Assembly: GCF_000301075.1 (NCBI RefSeq)
Contig: NZ_JH932293.1
Span: 318,417 to 382,416, forward strand
DNA: 64,000 nucleotides
Direction: 5' to 3'
From: Bergeyella zoohelcum ATCC 43767
GTDB taxonomy: Bacteria > Bacteroidota > Bacteroidia > Flavobacteriales > Weeksellaceae
Shown here: positions 44,614 to 54,018 of the stretch, one piece after another
How positions within the stretch are numbered: the stretch's first letter is position 1
How the letters are laid out: every line of letters starts with the position of its first letter
Notes under the pieces: generated by a model
Told to the model about the DNA's origin: nothing
The model's database searches: none
What the model saw: the letters and a program-made list of their open reading frames with translations, nothing else
Translations under genes and position numbers: made by a program

Positions 44614-46062
44614 TCATCCCACACTTCCTTCCAGCGAAATCTCCAGTAGTTTCTGAGCTTCTACGGCAAATTCCATTGGAAGTTTGTTGAGAACCTCTTT
44701 ACTGAAACCATTAACAATAAGTGCAATGGCTCTTTCCGTATCAATACCCCTTTGGTTACAGTAGAAAATCTGATCTTCTCCGATTTTGGAAGTCGTAGCT
44801 TCATGTTCCAGCTGTGCCGAAGGGTCTTTAATTTCAATGTACGGAAAGGTATGTGCTCCACACTCATTGCCCATAAGCAGAGAATCACACTGGGAGAAGT
44901 TTCTTGCTCCTTTTGCCGATGGCATCACCTTTACCAAACCTCTGTAGGAGTTGTTGGATTTTCCTGCTGAAATTCCCTTAGAAATAATGGTAGATTTGGT
45001 ATTCTTACCGATATGAATCATTTTGGTTCCTGTATCTGCGTATTGGTGCATATTGGTTACTGCGATAGAGTAAAACTCTCCTATGGAGTTATCGCCTTTC
45101 AAAATACAAGATGGGTATTTCCAAGTAACCGCCGAACCTGTCTCTACCTGCGTCCATGAGATTTTTGCATTCTTTTCACAAAGTCCTCTTTTGGTCACGA
45201 AATTGTACACCCCGCCTTTTCCTTCTTCATCTCCAGGGTACCAGTTCTGAACGGTAGAGTATTTAATTTCGGCATTATCCAAAGCAATAAGCTCTACTAC
45301 CGCGGCATGCAACTGATTTTCATCTCTAGAAGGTGCCGTACAGCCTTCCAAATAAGATACATAAGCACCTTCATCGGCAACCACCAAAGTTCGCTCAAAT
45401 TGCCCCGTTCCTGCCTGATTGATACGGAAATAGGTAGAAAGTTCCATAGGACATTTTACCCCTTTAGGAATATAGCAGAATGACCCATCAGAGAACACCG
45501 CTGAGTTCAGTGCGGCATAAAAATTATCTCCTCTCGGCACCACCTTACCGATGTATTTTTTTACCAAATCTGGATGTTTTTTTATAGCTTCGGAAATGGA
45601 CATAAAGATAATGCCTTTTTCTGCTAGCGTTTCCTGAAAGGTAGTGGCCACAGATACGGAGTCCATTACCACATCTACGGCTACCCCCGTGAGTCTTTTC
45701 TGTTCGTCCAACGAAATTCCGAGTTTCTCAAAAGTTTTCAAAAGCTCTGGATCCACCTCATCTAAACTTTCGAGTTCTGGCTTTTTCTTCGGTGCCGCAT
45801 AGTATTTTATCGCTTGGAAATCTGGCTTTTCATACTTAATATTTGCCCAATCGGGTTCTTCCATTTTTTGCCAGATACGGAAAGCTTCCAGCCTCCACTC
45901 GGTCATCCATTCTGGTTCTTCTTTCTTCTCAGAAATCGCCCGAATGATATCCTCGTTCAGTCCTGCTGGAAAATCCTCGTATTCTATATCGGTATAAAAT
46001 CCAGCTTCGTATTCTTTATTTTTAAGGTCTTCCCTTAAATCGTCTTCGGTGTATTTTGACAT
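44614..46062 (-). CDS. sufB: Fe-S cluster assembly protein SufB
   Basis: Core scaffold subunit of SufBC2D. The 482 aa protein starts with a charged helical region and [20 protein letters not shown], and continues into the beta-helix with [40 protein letters not shown], then [20 protein letters not shown] containing the conserved cysteines, and the terminal [20 protein letters not shown]. It is cluster-forming together with SufD and SufC. It is separated from sufA by an inserted four-helix-bundle gene and from sufC by a dead one. Confidence 0.95.
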   Translation of the reverse strand: MSKYTEDDLREDLKNKEYEAGFYTDIEYEDFPAGLNEDIIRAISEKKEEPEWMTEWRLEAFRIWQKMEEPDWANIKYEKPDFQAIKYYAAPKKKPELESLDEVDPELLKTFEKLGISLDEQKRLTGVAVDVVMDSVSVATTFQETLAEKGIIFMSISEAIKKHPDLVKKYIGKVVPRGDNFYAALNSAVFSDGSFCYIPKGVKCPMELSTYFRINQAGTGQFERTLVVADEGAYVSYLEGCTAPSRDENQLHAAVVELIALDNAEIKYSTVQNWYPGDEEGKGGVYNFVTKRGLCEKNAKISWTQVETGSAVTWKYPSCILKGDNSIGEFYSIAVTNMHQYADTGTKMIHIGKNTKSTIISKGISAGKSNNSYRGLVKVMPSAKGARNFSQCDSLLMGNECGAHTFPYIEIKDPSAQLEHEATTSKIGEDQIFYCNQRGIDTERAIALIVNGFSKEVLNKLPMEFAVEAQKLLEISLEGSVG

Positions 46063-46155
46063 TTTTATTGATTAAATGATTAAAAAATTGAAAGATTAAA
46101 AAGATTAACATTCTTTCAATTTATTTATTTTTTGAAGTTGTTTTTATTATAAGGA

Positions 46156-46536
46156 TTAATTTCTACTATTACTTGTCTTTTTATGACTTGTTATTTTCAA
46201 ATAATCTATAAATTTTGACAATTGCACAGAAATTTCTTTACAATCTTTTTGCAATTGTTCCACATCTATCTGATAAATTTTTTCACAAATATTGAGCATA
46301 TTTCTCACTTCTGCACAACTTCCTTTCGCATATTTTAGAAATCTAACAAACTGAATATTACTATTGTATTCAGAACCTTCTGCGATATTGTTACTTATAG
46401 ATAAAATAGCTCTTTTCAACTGGTTAGACAATTCAAATTCTTTTTGTAAGGCTTCATTACTAAGTAATTCAAAAATATTTTTTGTAAGAATTAAGGTAAG
46501 CTGATAAACTTTAAAGTTTTCAAAATTTTCTGCCAT
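46156..46536 (-). CDS. Four-helix-bundle protein (23S rRNA IVS-type)
   Basis: A 126 aa intact member of the same family as the pseudogene at 44199-44558. It begins ENFENFKVYQLTLILTKNIF, has the typical SNQLKRAILSISNNIAEGSE centre (quoted as two halves in order), then FVRFLKYAKGSCAEVRNML, matching the R-A/S-x-x-S-I-x-x-N-I-A-E-G consensus of four-helix-bundle proteins. Such proteins form pentamers; their cellular role is unknown. It sits inside the suf operon between sufA and sufB on the coding strand, so it would be expressed together with Fe-S assembly genes. The two copies are not near-identical, suggesting separate arrivals. Confidence 0.88.
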   Translation of the reverse strand: MAENFENFKVYQLTLILTKNIFELLSNEALQKEFELSNQLKRAILSISNNIAEGSEYNSNIQFVRFLKYAKGSCAEVRNMLNICEKIYQIDVEQLQKDCKEISVQLSKFIDYLKITSHKKTSNSRN

Positions 46537-46616
46537 ATCTATTTACTTATTGCTAAATGATGTATCAAAAGCAGTTCTAATTTTTTTAATTCTTGAATCT
46601 TTGAATTTTTTAATTT

Positions 46617-46946
46617 TTATAACGAAAAACTTTCTCCACATCCGCAGGTTCTTGCGGCATTAGGATTATTGAATACGAATCCTTTACCATTGAGTCCTCC
46701 TGAATATTCCAGTGTAGTTCCGGCAAGGTAAAGAATGGACTTTTTATCCACTAAAATTTTAAGATTATTGTCCTCGAAAACCTGATCGGATTCTGTTTTT
46801 TCCTTATCGAATTTCAGAACATATTCCAGTCCAGAGCAGCCACCGCTCTTCACGCCCACTCTTATATAGTCCTTGGCAGGATCAAAGCCGTCTTCTTTCA
46901 TCAGCTGAAAAGCCTTATCTCTTGCTTGGTCAGATACTTTTATCAT
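46617..46946 (-). CDS. sufA: A-type Fe-S carrier protein SufA/IscA
   Basis: Carrier that moves Fe-S clusters from the Suf scaffold to target proteins. The 109 aa sequence has all three conserved cysteines: GVKSGGCSGLEYVLKF (Cys near residue 37) and RTCGCGESF at the C-terminus. It is the first gene of the suf operon on the minus strand, 30 bp downstream of a consensus promoter. The name erpA would also be possible; position in the operon favours sufA. Confidence 0.92.
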   Translation of the reverse strand: MIKVSDQARDKAFQLMKEDGFDPAKDYIRVGVKSGGCSGLEYVLKFDKEKTESDQVFEDNNLKILVDKKSILYLAGTTLEYSGGLNGKGFVFNNPNAARTCGCGESFSL

Positions 46947-46975
46947 TGTATTTAATTAGAATGATTTTGAACTGG

Positions 46976-47006
46976 CAAAAATACGAACTAATATGACGAA
47001 AATCAA
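46976..47006 (-). promoter_or_regulatory. Promoter of the suf operon
   Basis: Minus strand TTG (47006-47004), 20-base spacer, TATTTTTG (46983-46976), both exact consensus. The leader to the sufA ATG is about 25 bases. No IscR- or Fur-like dyad was recognised around it. Confidence 0.7.
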
Positions 47007-47177
47007 TTTATTGTATAAATTAATACGATAAATTTCGTAAATTTAACTTTTGTCTGAAGAAAAAACCACGAGAAGTAATTTTTTTCTAAAAACTAGCGTT
47101 ATTAATAACTACTATGGATAAACCTAATACCATAACGAAAAATAAAATATAGGGTTTATTCTGCCTAATGAAATTAT

Positions 47178-47207
47178 AAAAAAACTGCCCTTTTGGGACA
47201 GTTTTTT
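47178..47207 (-). terminator. Terminator after TM2 gene
   Basis: AAAACTGCCC (47181-47190) pairs with GGGACAGTTTT (47195-47205) with one bulged A; T-run on the minus strand. The remaining gap 47007-47177 shows no gene. Confidence 0.7.
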
Positions 47208-47214
47208 GCTTTAT

Positions 47215-47496
47215 TTAGAACCAAGGTTTTCTACCCACTTGGTAAGTTTGATAAAACTCTTCATCTGATTTAGTAAGGTACATAATTCCCTCTATGAAAG
47301 GAATAATCCCTGCTACACCACAAGTAAAAATGGTAGCCACAATCTGAATAATTCCCTCCTTTTGATAACCCAAAACAAATTTATGAACGCCTAAAGAGCC
47401 TATAAGAAGTGCTAATACACCTGCCACTATTTTCTTATTCTCTTGTTTTGGTGCTGGATTAGTGTATTGTACACCTTGATTTTCTGTTGTATTCAT
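47215..47496 (-). CDS. TM2 domain protein
   Basis: A 93 aa membrane protein. A polar N-terminal tail (NTTENQGVQYTNPAPKQENK) leads to the TM2 domain: helix VAGVLALLIGSLGVHKFVLG, a short turn YQKEGIIQ, and helix IVATIFTCGVAGIIPFIEGI, ending in a charged tail. TM2 proteins occur across bacteria and eukaryotes without a settled function. Single-gene unit with terminator. Confidence 0.85.
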   Translation of the reverse strand: MNTTENQGVQYTNPAPKQENKKIVAGVLALLIGSLGVHKFVLGYQKEGIIQIVATIFTCGVAGIIPFIEGIMYLTKSDEEFYQTYQVGRKPWF

Positions 47497-47563
47497 TGCT
47501 TAATAATTTTGTATAAAGTTATAAATTATTTTTTTATTGGGCTATCAGGTCAAATGAAAAAAA

Positions 47564-49723
47564 TCATATTTTTCCCATTATTTTGAAATCCAATTGTTTT
47601 CTTACCAAATCCGCTTTTATTACCTTTATTTTTACAGTATCTCCCAGCTGGTATTGGTTACCTGTACGCATTCCATAGACCGCATGATTTTTAGCATCAT
47701 ACATATAAGTGTCATCCATTAAGTCTCTAAGTTTTATTAGTCCTTCGGCTCCATTTTCAGGTATTTGAACCCAAAAACCGAACTCTGCAACGCCAGAAAT
47801 TACTCCTTCAAACTCCTGACCTAAATGTTGCTCCATAAATTTCACCTGCATATACTTAATAGAATCCCTTTCTGCATCAGAAGCGAGTCTTTCCATATTA
47901 CTACAATGTTTACATTTTTCCTCGTATTCTGCCTTATTAGGAGATTTTCCCTTGTCCAAATAATGCTGTAATAAACGGTGGGCAATCAAATCTGGATAAC
48001 GGCGGATGGGCGATGTAAAGTGGGTATAATAAGCAAATCCTAACCCATAATGCCCAATAGGATCAGTAGAATAAACGGCCTTACTCATGGATCTCATTGC
48101 GAGGGTTTCTATCATATTCTCCTCTCCTTTTCCTTTTACTGATTTTAAGAGATTATTCATACTCTCTGCCACTTTTTTAGAATTAGAAAGATTCATTTTA
48201 TAGCCAAAAGTAGCCACAAAATCTCTCAATGCTTCCAGCTTTGTAGGATCTGGATCATCATGAACACGATAAATGAAGGTAAGCCCTGTAACTTCATTTT
48301 TAGCATTTATAGAGATGTACTCGGATACTTTTCGGTTGGCCAAGAGCATAAATTCTTCGATGAGGTGATTGGCATCTTTACTCGTCTTAAAATACACACC
48401 CACAGGCTCATTATTTTCATCGAGATGAAAACGAACTTCGCTTCTATCAAAGGTAATGGCACCTTTCTTCACACGATCTTCTCTGAGAATTTTTGCCAGT
48501 TTATCAAGGACCAAAATTTCTTCTGCAAGGTCTCCCTTACCCGTTTCTATCCGTTCTTGGGCTTCCTCATAAGTAAATCTTCTGTCCGAATGAATCACCG
48601 TTCTTCCAAACCATTGTTTAATGATTTCTGCCTTATCATTCAGTTCAAAAACAGCGGAGAAAGTGTATTTATCCTCATTGGGGCGAAGGGAACAAACATC
48701 ATTGGAAAGCACTTCTGGAAGCATAGGTACTACTCTATCTACGAGATAAATGGATGTAGCACGGCTATAGGCCTCCTCATCTAATAATGTTCCTGGAGTA
48801 ACATAGTGGGATACATCAGCAATATGAACGCCTACCTCCCAATTTCCATTTTTGAGCTGACGAATAGAAAGGGCATCATCAAAATCTTTAGCATCTTTCG
48901 GGTCTATGGTAAAGGTAAGTACATCACGCATATCTCGGCGTTTTTTTACCTCTTCTTCATCTATGTTTCTGTTAATCGCATCTGCCTCTTGTTCTACTTC
49001 CTCTGGAAAACTATATGGTAATCCGTATTCTGCTAAAATAGAATGAATTTCGGTTTCATGCTCACCTGGAGCACCCAAAACTTGTACCACTTTTCCTTCT
49101 GGATTTTTGGAATGCGGTTTCCAATCTACAATTCTTACCACCACTTTATCCCCATCTTTGGCATCATGGATATTTCCTTTTGGAATGAAAATATCTGTGT
49201 TAATTTGTTTCTTATCACACACCACAAAGCCAAAATCTTTATGCTTAATGTATTCCAAAGTACCCACAAATTCTTCACGATTTCTCTCAAGAACTTCTAA
49301 TACCGAACCTTCCATTTTTTTACCTTTAAAATGATAGGTAACGATGAGTACTTTATCTCCTTGGAGGGCATCTTTTACATTTTTAGAATGCACGAAGATA
49401 TCTTCTTCCAATCCTTCCACTTTCACATAAGCATTTCCAGACTGATTAAAATCTATAATCCCTATGAGAGTACCTTCTATCTGGAGATTAATAATGTATT
49501 TTCCTTTCTCGGTTTCCTTTATTTTGTCCTTTGCCAAAAGACGATGAAGTGCCTGGATAACCTGTTCTCTTTGTCTTGGGTTTTTATAACCAATGCCATC
49601 TGAAATTTGTTTATAATTATAGATTTTAGATGATTTCTTATTCATAAAATTGAGAATCAATTTACCGATATCTCTGAGCTTATTCTCATTTTTCTGTGAT
49701 ATATATTTTCTTTTTTTTGCCAT
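47564..49723 (-). CDS. rnr: Ribonuclease R
   Basis: 3'-5' exoribonuclease of the RNB family that degrades structured RNA. The 719 aa protein has, in order, a winged-helix N-terminus (residues 1-60), cold-shock domains with GTLIGIIDFNQSGNAYVKVE and GFVVCDKKQINTDIFIP, the RNB catalytic domain with FTIDPKDAKDFDDALSI (the metal-binding aspartates) near residue 270, and a C-terminal S1 domain (FEGVISGVAEFGFWVQIPEN). The frame is complete. It lies in a single-gene unit between TM2 and DUF2807 genes. Confidence 0.95.
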   Translation of the reverse strand: MAKKRKYISQKNENKLRDIGKLILNFMNKKSSKIYNYKQISDGIGYKNPRQREQVIQALHRLLAKDKIKETEKGKYIINLQIEGTLIGIIDFNQSGNAYVKVEGLEEDIFVHSKNVKDALQGDKVLIVTYHFKGKKMEGSVLEVLERNREEFVGTLEYIKHKDFGFVVCDKKQINTDIFIPKGNIHDAKDGDKVVVRIVDWKPHSKNPEGKVVQVLGAPGEHETEIHSILAEYGLPYSFPEEVEQEADAINRNIDEEEVKKRRDMRDVLTFTIDPKDAKDFDDALSIRQLKNGNWEVGVHIADVSHYVTPGTLLDEEAYSRATSIYLVDRVVPMLPEVLSNDVCSLRPNEDKYTFSAVFELNDKAEIIKQWFGRTVIHSDRRFTYEEAQERIETGKGDLAEEILVLDKLAKILREDRVKKGAITFDRSEVRFHLDENNEPVGVYFKTSKDANHLIEEFMLLANRKVSEYISINAKNEVTGLTFIYRVHDDPDPTKLEALRDFVATFGYKMNLSNSKKVAESMNNLLKSVKGKGEENMIETLAMRSMSKAVYSTDPIGHYGLGFAYYTHFTSPIRRYPDLIAHRLLQHYLDKGKSPNKAEYEEKCKHCSNMERLASDAERDSIKYMQVKFMEQHLGQEFEGVISGVAEFGFWVQIPENGAEGLIKLRDLMDDTYMYDAKNHAVYGMRTGNQYQLGDTVKIKVIKADLVRKQLDFKIMGKI

Positions 49724-49816
49724 TTACATTGATATTAAATAATTGAATAATTAAAAGATTAAAAAAATGGGAGACTGATGACTTTTAGCCATTGGTCTGT
49801 ATCAAAATTTAATCAA

Positions 49817-49852
49817 AAAGCCTTGTCATGTAACGACAAGGCTTTATTTTTT
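49817..49852. terminator. Terminator after DUF2807 gene
   Basis: AAAGCCTTGTC (49817-49827) with GACAAGGCTTT (49835-49845), 11 bp stem with 7-base loop. T-runs or A-runs flank both sides. Confidence 0.85.
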
Positions 49853-49853
49853 T

Positions 49854-50564
49854 TTATAATATTTTTATCGTTCCTGAACCTTTGATTTTCTTTTCAACAT
49901 CAGAAGGGTTGCCTTTCACTTTTATATCTCCTGAACCCTTTACATCTCCTTTAAAATGAGATGAAGCATTCACTTCTATATCTCCAGAGCCTACTAGAGT
50001 AGCTTCTACTTTTTGACTACTAAGCTGATAAGCAGATACATCTCCAGAGCCTCTAAGGTCTATATTAAAATCTTTAGTGTTTCCTTTCAGTTCCATATCT
50101 CCCGAGCCGATGAGCTGAGCTGATATGGATGCTGCACTGACATTCAGTTTAATATCTCCCGAACCTCTTAAATGAAGTGTTAACAATTGTGTTTTTAAAA
50201 TGTCTTGATTTTCTATATCTCCTGAGCCTGAAAGTTCTATTTTATTCACTCCAGTAGAAGGAACATAAACAGTTGCCCCTTTCTTATAAGAAACGCTTAT
50301 ATTTTCCTTGAATGAGATTTCTAAATTACCATTGACTATTTTCGTAGTGATAATAGGAATAATATTTTCCTCTGCCGAAATGGTAATTTTTCCTTGTTCC
50401 TTCGGAGTAAGCACCACATCTAAACTCCCTTTGAGTACCACACCACTATAGCCTGAGATATTTCGGGTTTGTGTAGTTACTTTTCCGTTACCTCGTACCC
50501 TATTTTGTCCAAAGGAGAAAGCTACTGCCCACCCTAAGAATAGGAATAATAATAATTTTTTCAT
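49854..50564 (-). CDS. DUF2807 (head GIN) domain protein, exported
   Basis: A 236 aa exported protein with a signal peptide (KLLLFLFLGWAVAFSFGQ). Residues about 30-236 form a right-handed beta-helix-like region built from short repeats with GSGDI or GSGDM: ELSGSGDIENQDI, LRGSGDIKLNVS, LIGSGDMELKGN, LRGSGDVSAYQL, LVGSGDIEVNAS, GSGDIKVKGN. This is the DUF2807 / putative adhesin head GIN family. Envelope location is inferred. It follows rpiB by 21 bp and probably shares its promoter. Confidence 0.88.
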   Translation of the reverse strand: MKKLLLFLFLGWAVAFSFGQNRVRGNGKVTTQTRNISGYSGVVLKGSLDVVLTPKEQGKITISAEENIIPIITTKIVNGNLEISFKENISVSYKKGATVYVPSTGVNKIELSGSGDIENQDILKTQLLTLHLRGSGDIKLNVSAASISAQLIGSGDMELKGNTKDFNIDLRGSGDVSAYQLSSQKVEATLVGSGDIEVNASSHFKGDVKGSGDIKVKGNPSDVEKKIKGSGTIKIL

Positions 50565-50585
50565 AATGATATTTAATTTATTGAT

Positions 50586-51017
50586 TTAACAAAAAGCAAT
50601 TTTATCTACCCTTCCCTGATGTCTTCCGCCTTCAAAATCTGTAGTAAGGAAGGTATTTACGATCTCTAATGCCAACTCCTTCGCTATAAAACGAGCTGGA
50701 ATAGCCACCATATTACAATTATTGTGCTGTCTTGCTAAAGCACCTAACTCGGGCATCCAACACAAAGCACATCTTATACCCTTGTGCTTATTCGCAGTAA
50801 GCTGTACTCCCTGTCCACTTCCACATATTAATATCCCAAATTCATTCTCTCCATTTTCTACAGATGAAGCCGCTGGATGCACAAAATCTGGATAATCTAC
50901 CGAATCCAAAGAATGCGTACCATAATCCGTGATTTCATATTTTCCTTTCAACTGCTCTTTTAAAAATTCTTTGTATTCAAAACCTGCATGATCACAAGCA
51001 ATCGCTATTTTTTTCAT
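50586..51017 (-). CDS. rpiB: Ribose 5-phosphate isomerase B
   Basis: Pentose phosphate enzyme interconverting ribose 5-phosphate and ribulose 5-phosphate. The 143 aa protein has the RpiB/LacAB motifs IAIACDHAGFEYKEFLKEQL at the start, ILICGSGQGVQLTANKHKGI with the catalytic cysteine region, ALARQHNNCNMVAIPARFI and FEGGRHQGRVDKI. Minus-strand TATTTTTG at 51057-51050 is a likely -7 box. Transcription runs away from the putative origin. Confidence 0.94.
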   Translation of the reverse strand: MKKIAIACDHAGFEYKEFLKEQLKGKYEITDYGTHSLDSVDYPDFVHPAASSVENGENEFGILICGSGQGVQLTANKHKGIRCALCWMPELGALARQHNNCNMVAIPARFIAKELALEIVNTFLTTDFEGGRHQGRVDKIAFC

Positions 51018-51693
51018 AAGTTTTTATGTGTTATTCATTGTTTTCCTGACAAAAATAAAGGAAAAAAATGAAAATTAGAATATATTTTCACCATCAAGTT
51101 CAAATAAAAATAGGTTATCCACATCGGTTCATTTTAGAAATAAAATATACTCTACTGATAATGAATCAACTGAAAAATCTACCTAAGTTTAATGATTTAA
51201 TAATGAAAAAATTAAGCCGAAATGAAAAAATGTGAGTCAAAATGTGAATAACTATGGAAAAATAAGAATAAAAAATACTTGTACCAATCAAAATAAAGCA
51301 TAATGGAAAAAATGAATGATAAATACAATACTTTTTTATAAAAATTTTCAAAAGACCTTTTCTATATATTTTCTGAAAATTGTTATACGCATGATTCATC
51401 AATAATAATAATCCATAATTGTGAATAAAATACTTAATATAATGATTATCAGATTAATATTATTCACAAAAGTAATGCTAAAAATGAGAATAAAATCGGT
51501 ATAAGTCAGTACCTAATAATTATCCACAAATTCACAAACACTTAACAACAGCCTCCGTATTATTTTTTTATTAATTAAGAAAAAAAGTACTGATGATGAT
51601 GAATATGTTTTGTGAAAAATGAATGGAGAAGAAAACATAAAGTTCAAGGGAATATTTGTATTTTTGTGCTATATAAAATTTCAACTCTCTCTT
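51018..51693. other. Candidate chromosomal replication origin (oriC)
   Basis: AT-rich, gene-free region between the divergent rpiB and pgk genes. DnaA boxes: perfect TTATCCACA at 51115-51123 and 51520-51528; TTATTCACA (one mismatch) at 51460-51468 and, on the minus strand, at 51251-51243 and 51428-51420. The + strand composition switches here: by hand count 35 G against 63 C in 50581-50820, and 49 G against 27 C in 51961-52140. The same trend holds for genes on the opposite strand (34081-34200: 17 G, 29 C, coded on +; 56281-56520: 51 G, 41 C, coded on -). dnaA itself is not in the window, as is usual for many Bacteroidota. AT-rich repeats near 51530-51600 could be the unwinding element. Confidence 0.75.
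51659..51666 (+). promoter_or_regulatory. -7 box of pgk
   Basis: TATTTTTG, exact -7 consensus, 27 bp before the pgk ATG at 51694; no clear -33 element. Confidence 0.45.
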
Positions 51694-52884
51694 ATGAAAA
51701 CAATCAAAAATTTCAATTTTTCTGGCAAAAAAGCATTGGTGCGTGTGGATTTTAATGTACCTCAAGATGCTGATAAAAAAGTAACCGATAATACCCGCAT
51801 TGTAGCAGCAAAACCGACTATAGATAAAATTCTTAATGACGGTGGGGCAGTGGTCATCATGACACACCTAGGAAGACCTAAAGGAAAAGTAAATGAAGAG
51901 TTTTCTTTGGCTCAAATTGTTTCAGAAGTAGCTAAAGTACTGGGCAGAGAAGTAAAATTTGCTCCTAATTGTATAGGGGAGGAGGCAGAAAAAATGGTAG
52001 CAGAATTAAAAGCTGGAGAAGTTTTACTTTTGGAAAATCTTCGTTTCCATGCAGAAGAAGAGTCTGGTGATCTGGCTTTTGCTGAACAACTTGCTAAGTT
52101 AGGGGATGTCTATGTGAATGATGCTTTCGGTACAGCCCACAGAGCTCATGCTTCCACAGCGGTGATTGCTCAGTTTTTTCCTGAAACTAAGTTTTTCGGT
52201 TTATTAATGGCTCATGAATTAGAGGCGATAGATAAGGTACTTCATTCTGGGGAAAAACCTGTAACAGCCATTCTGGGAGGGTCTAAAGTTTCTACTAAAA
52301 TCACGATTATAGAAAATATTCTTCCTGCGGTGGATAACTTGATTATCGGTGGCGGTATGGCCTTTACTTTTATCAAAGCACAAGGTGGAAACATTGGTAG
52401 TTCTTTGGTAGAGGAGGATAAATTGGATTTGGCTTTGGATATTTTACAGAAGGCGAAAGCCCAGAATGTAAAGGTGTACATTCCTGTAGATGTGATTGCA
52501 GCAGATGCTTTTAATAACGATGCCGATAGAAAAGAAGTTCCAGCAGATGAAATTCCTGAGGGATGGATGGGATTAGATGTAGGTGCGAAAACATGCACTA
52601 TGAATAATGATGTAATCATGAATTCTCGTACTATTCTCTGGAATGGACCATTAGGAGTTTTTGAAATGTCTAATTTTGCTGAAGGAACTAAATCTTTAGG
52701 TGATAGTATTGCAGAAGCAACGAAGTTAGATGCTTTTTCTCTCGTAGGCGGAGGAGATTCTGTAGCTTTTGTAAAGCAATTTGGCTATGCAGATAAGGTT
52801 TCTTATGTTTCTACAGGTGGGGGAGCAATGTTAGAAAGCCTTGAAGGTTTGGAGCTTCCTGGAGTAGCAGCGGTTAATAAGTAA
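51694..52884 (+). CDS. pgk: Phosphoglycerate kinase
   Basis: Glycolytic kinase that makes ATP from 1,3-bisphosphoglycerate. From the ATG at 51694 it is 396 aa, the standard length. It shows [49 protein letters not shown], the hinge and nucleotide region [14 protein letters not shown], and the C-terminal [15 protein letters not shown] and [14 protein letters not shown] longer open frame from 51619 lies in the promoter and origin region and is rejected. Confidence 0.96.
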   Translation: MKTIKNFNFSGKKALVRVDFNVPQDADKKVTDNTRIVAAKPTIDKILNDGGAVVIMTHLGRPKGKVNEEFSLAQIVSEVAKVLGREVKFAPNCIGEEAEKMVAELKAGEVLLLENLRFHAEEESGDLAFAEQLAKLGDVYVNDAFGTAHRAHASTAVIAQFFPETKFFGLLMAHELEAIDKVLHSGEKPVTAILGGSKVSTKITIIENILPAVDNLIIGGGMAFTFIKAQGGNIGSSLVEEDKLDLALDILQKAKAQNVKVYIPVDVIAADAFNNDADRKEVPADEIPEGWMGLDVGAKTCTMNNDVIMNSRTILWNGPLGVFEMSNFAEGTKSLGDSIAEATKLDAFSLVGGGDSVAFVKQFGYADKVSYVSTGGGAMLESLEGLELPGVAAVNK

Positions 52885-52909
52885 TGTATTGATTTACAAT
52901 ATAAAATTT

Positions 52910-52939
52910 GATGTCTCCGACATTCATGTCGGAGACATC
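52910..52939. terminator. Perfect hairpin after pgk
   Basis: GATGTCTCCGACA (52910-52922) and TGTCGGAGACATC (52927-52939), 13 bp stem with loop TTCA. The following T-run is short and offset (52944-52948), so it may act both as terminator and as a repeat-type palindrome. Confidence 0.7.
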
Positions 52940-52995
52940 AGTAATTTTTACATTAAGTTATTGATATTTAATGGTTTAATTAGATAAAAACTATT

Positions 52996-54018
52996 ATGAA
53001 ACAAGATTTGGTAAATTCTTCCGTACATAGGAAAAATATATTGAATAATAATATTGCAATACCTAAGATTTATGAGGCAATTGGCTATGATGGGATTTTC
53101 TTTGATAAAAAATATAGATTTACCAAAGAACAAATCATTGATTTTTATGAGGTAGATACAAGAACAATAGAGCGATTGATAGAAAATCACGAATCTGAAA
53201 TTCAGTATAGTGGTTATGAGGTATTTACGGGACAAAAACTTCGAGATTTTAAAGATGAAATTTTAAAAAATAATATATCGTTATACGATAGAATTAATAA
53301 AGCTCCTTCTTTAGGTGTATTTACTTTTAAATCTCTATTAAATATAGGTATGCTTTTATCAGAATCGGAGAGAGCACGGCAGGTTCGTTCTTTGATACTG
53401 GATATTGTGATAGATGTTCTGAATCAAAGAGCTGAAGGGCATACGAAATATATTAACCAAAGAGAAGAAAAGTATTTAGAATCAGCTATTAATGAGTTTG
53501 ATTGCAGAAAGAAATTTACAAATGCTATTGATTTTTATATTGTTAAAAATAACTTTAAATATGCTCAATTGACAGATAAAGTGTATAAAAGTATTTTTAA
53601 TGAAAAGGCGAAAGAATATAAAAAAATATTAAATTTATCTAAATCAGATAGTGTTAGGGCGACTTTGTATTCCGAAGTTTTGAGAATTATCTCAGATTAT
53701 GAAAATGGTTTTGCGAAAGAGTTAGAATTAGAATATCACAAAAAAGGGGATAAACTTACTTTGACGGAAGCTCATTATATCTTTAATGATTTTGCAAAGA
53801 GGGCAGAATTTTTAATGGAAAATTCTATTAATCAAGCAAGACAATTGATGGCAAGTAGAGATTTAGTTTTTAGAGATGTTCTACATCAGAAATTAGAGAA
53901 TTATATAAAAGAAATTTCAGAGGAAGATTTTGAAAAATTCTTAGGAGAGCATAGTATGGCTTTAAGTAAAAGATTTGAAGAAAATAAAGATGTATTTAAA
54001 CGTCTAAGAGATAGATAA
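52996..54018 (+). CDS. RhuM-like DNA-binding protein, candidate antitoxin of Doc
   Basis: A 340 aa protein. The N-terminus (YRFTKEQIIDFYEVDTRTIE, residues about 40-60) and LGVFTFKSLLNIGMLLSESE with RQVRSLILDIVIDVL resemble RhuM/Bro-N-type DNA-binding proteins. The C-terminal 170 residues are helical and charged. In other genomes RhuM-like and Doc-like parts occur fused in one protein; here they are split, with the toxin ATG overlapping the last base of this stop codon (TAATG). That makes an antitoxin or regulator role likely. It is much larger than the usual Phd antitoxin of Doc, so the pair is not the textbook type. Confidence 0.7.
   Translation: MKQDLVNSSVHRKNILNNNIAIPKIYEAIGYDGIFFDKKYRFTKEQIIDFYEVDTRTIERLIENHESEIQYSGYEVFTGQKLRDFKDEILKNNISLYDRINKAPSLGVFTFKSLLNIGMLLSESERARQVRSLILDIVIDVLNQRAEGHTKYINQREEKYLESAINEFDCRKKFTNAIDFYIVKNNFKYAQLTDKVYKSIFNEKAKEYKKILNLSKSDSVRATLYSEVLRIISDYENGFAKELELEYHKKGDKLTLTEAHYIFNDFAKRAEFLMENSINQARQLMASRDLVFRDVLHQKLENYIKEISEEDFEKFLGEHSMALSKRFEENKDVFKRLRDR

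Noticed and set aside
51619-51693. 25-codon N-terminal extension of pgk
   Set aside because: The frame is open but runs over the -7 box and origin region; the normal PGK N-terminus starts at 51694.
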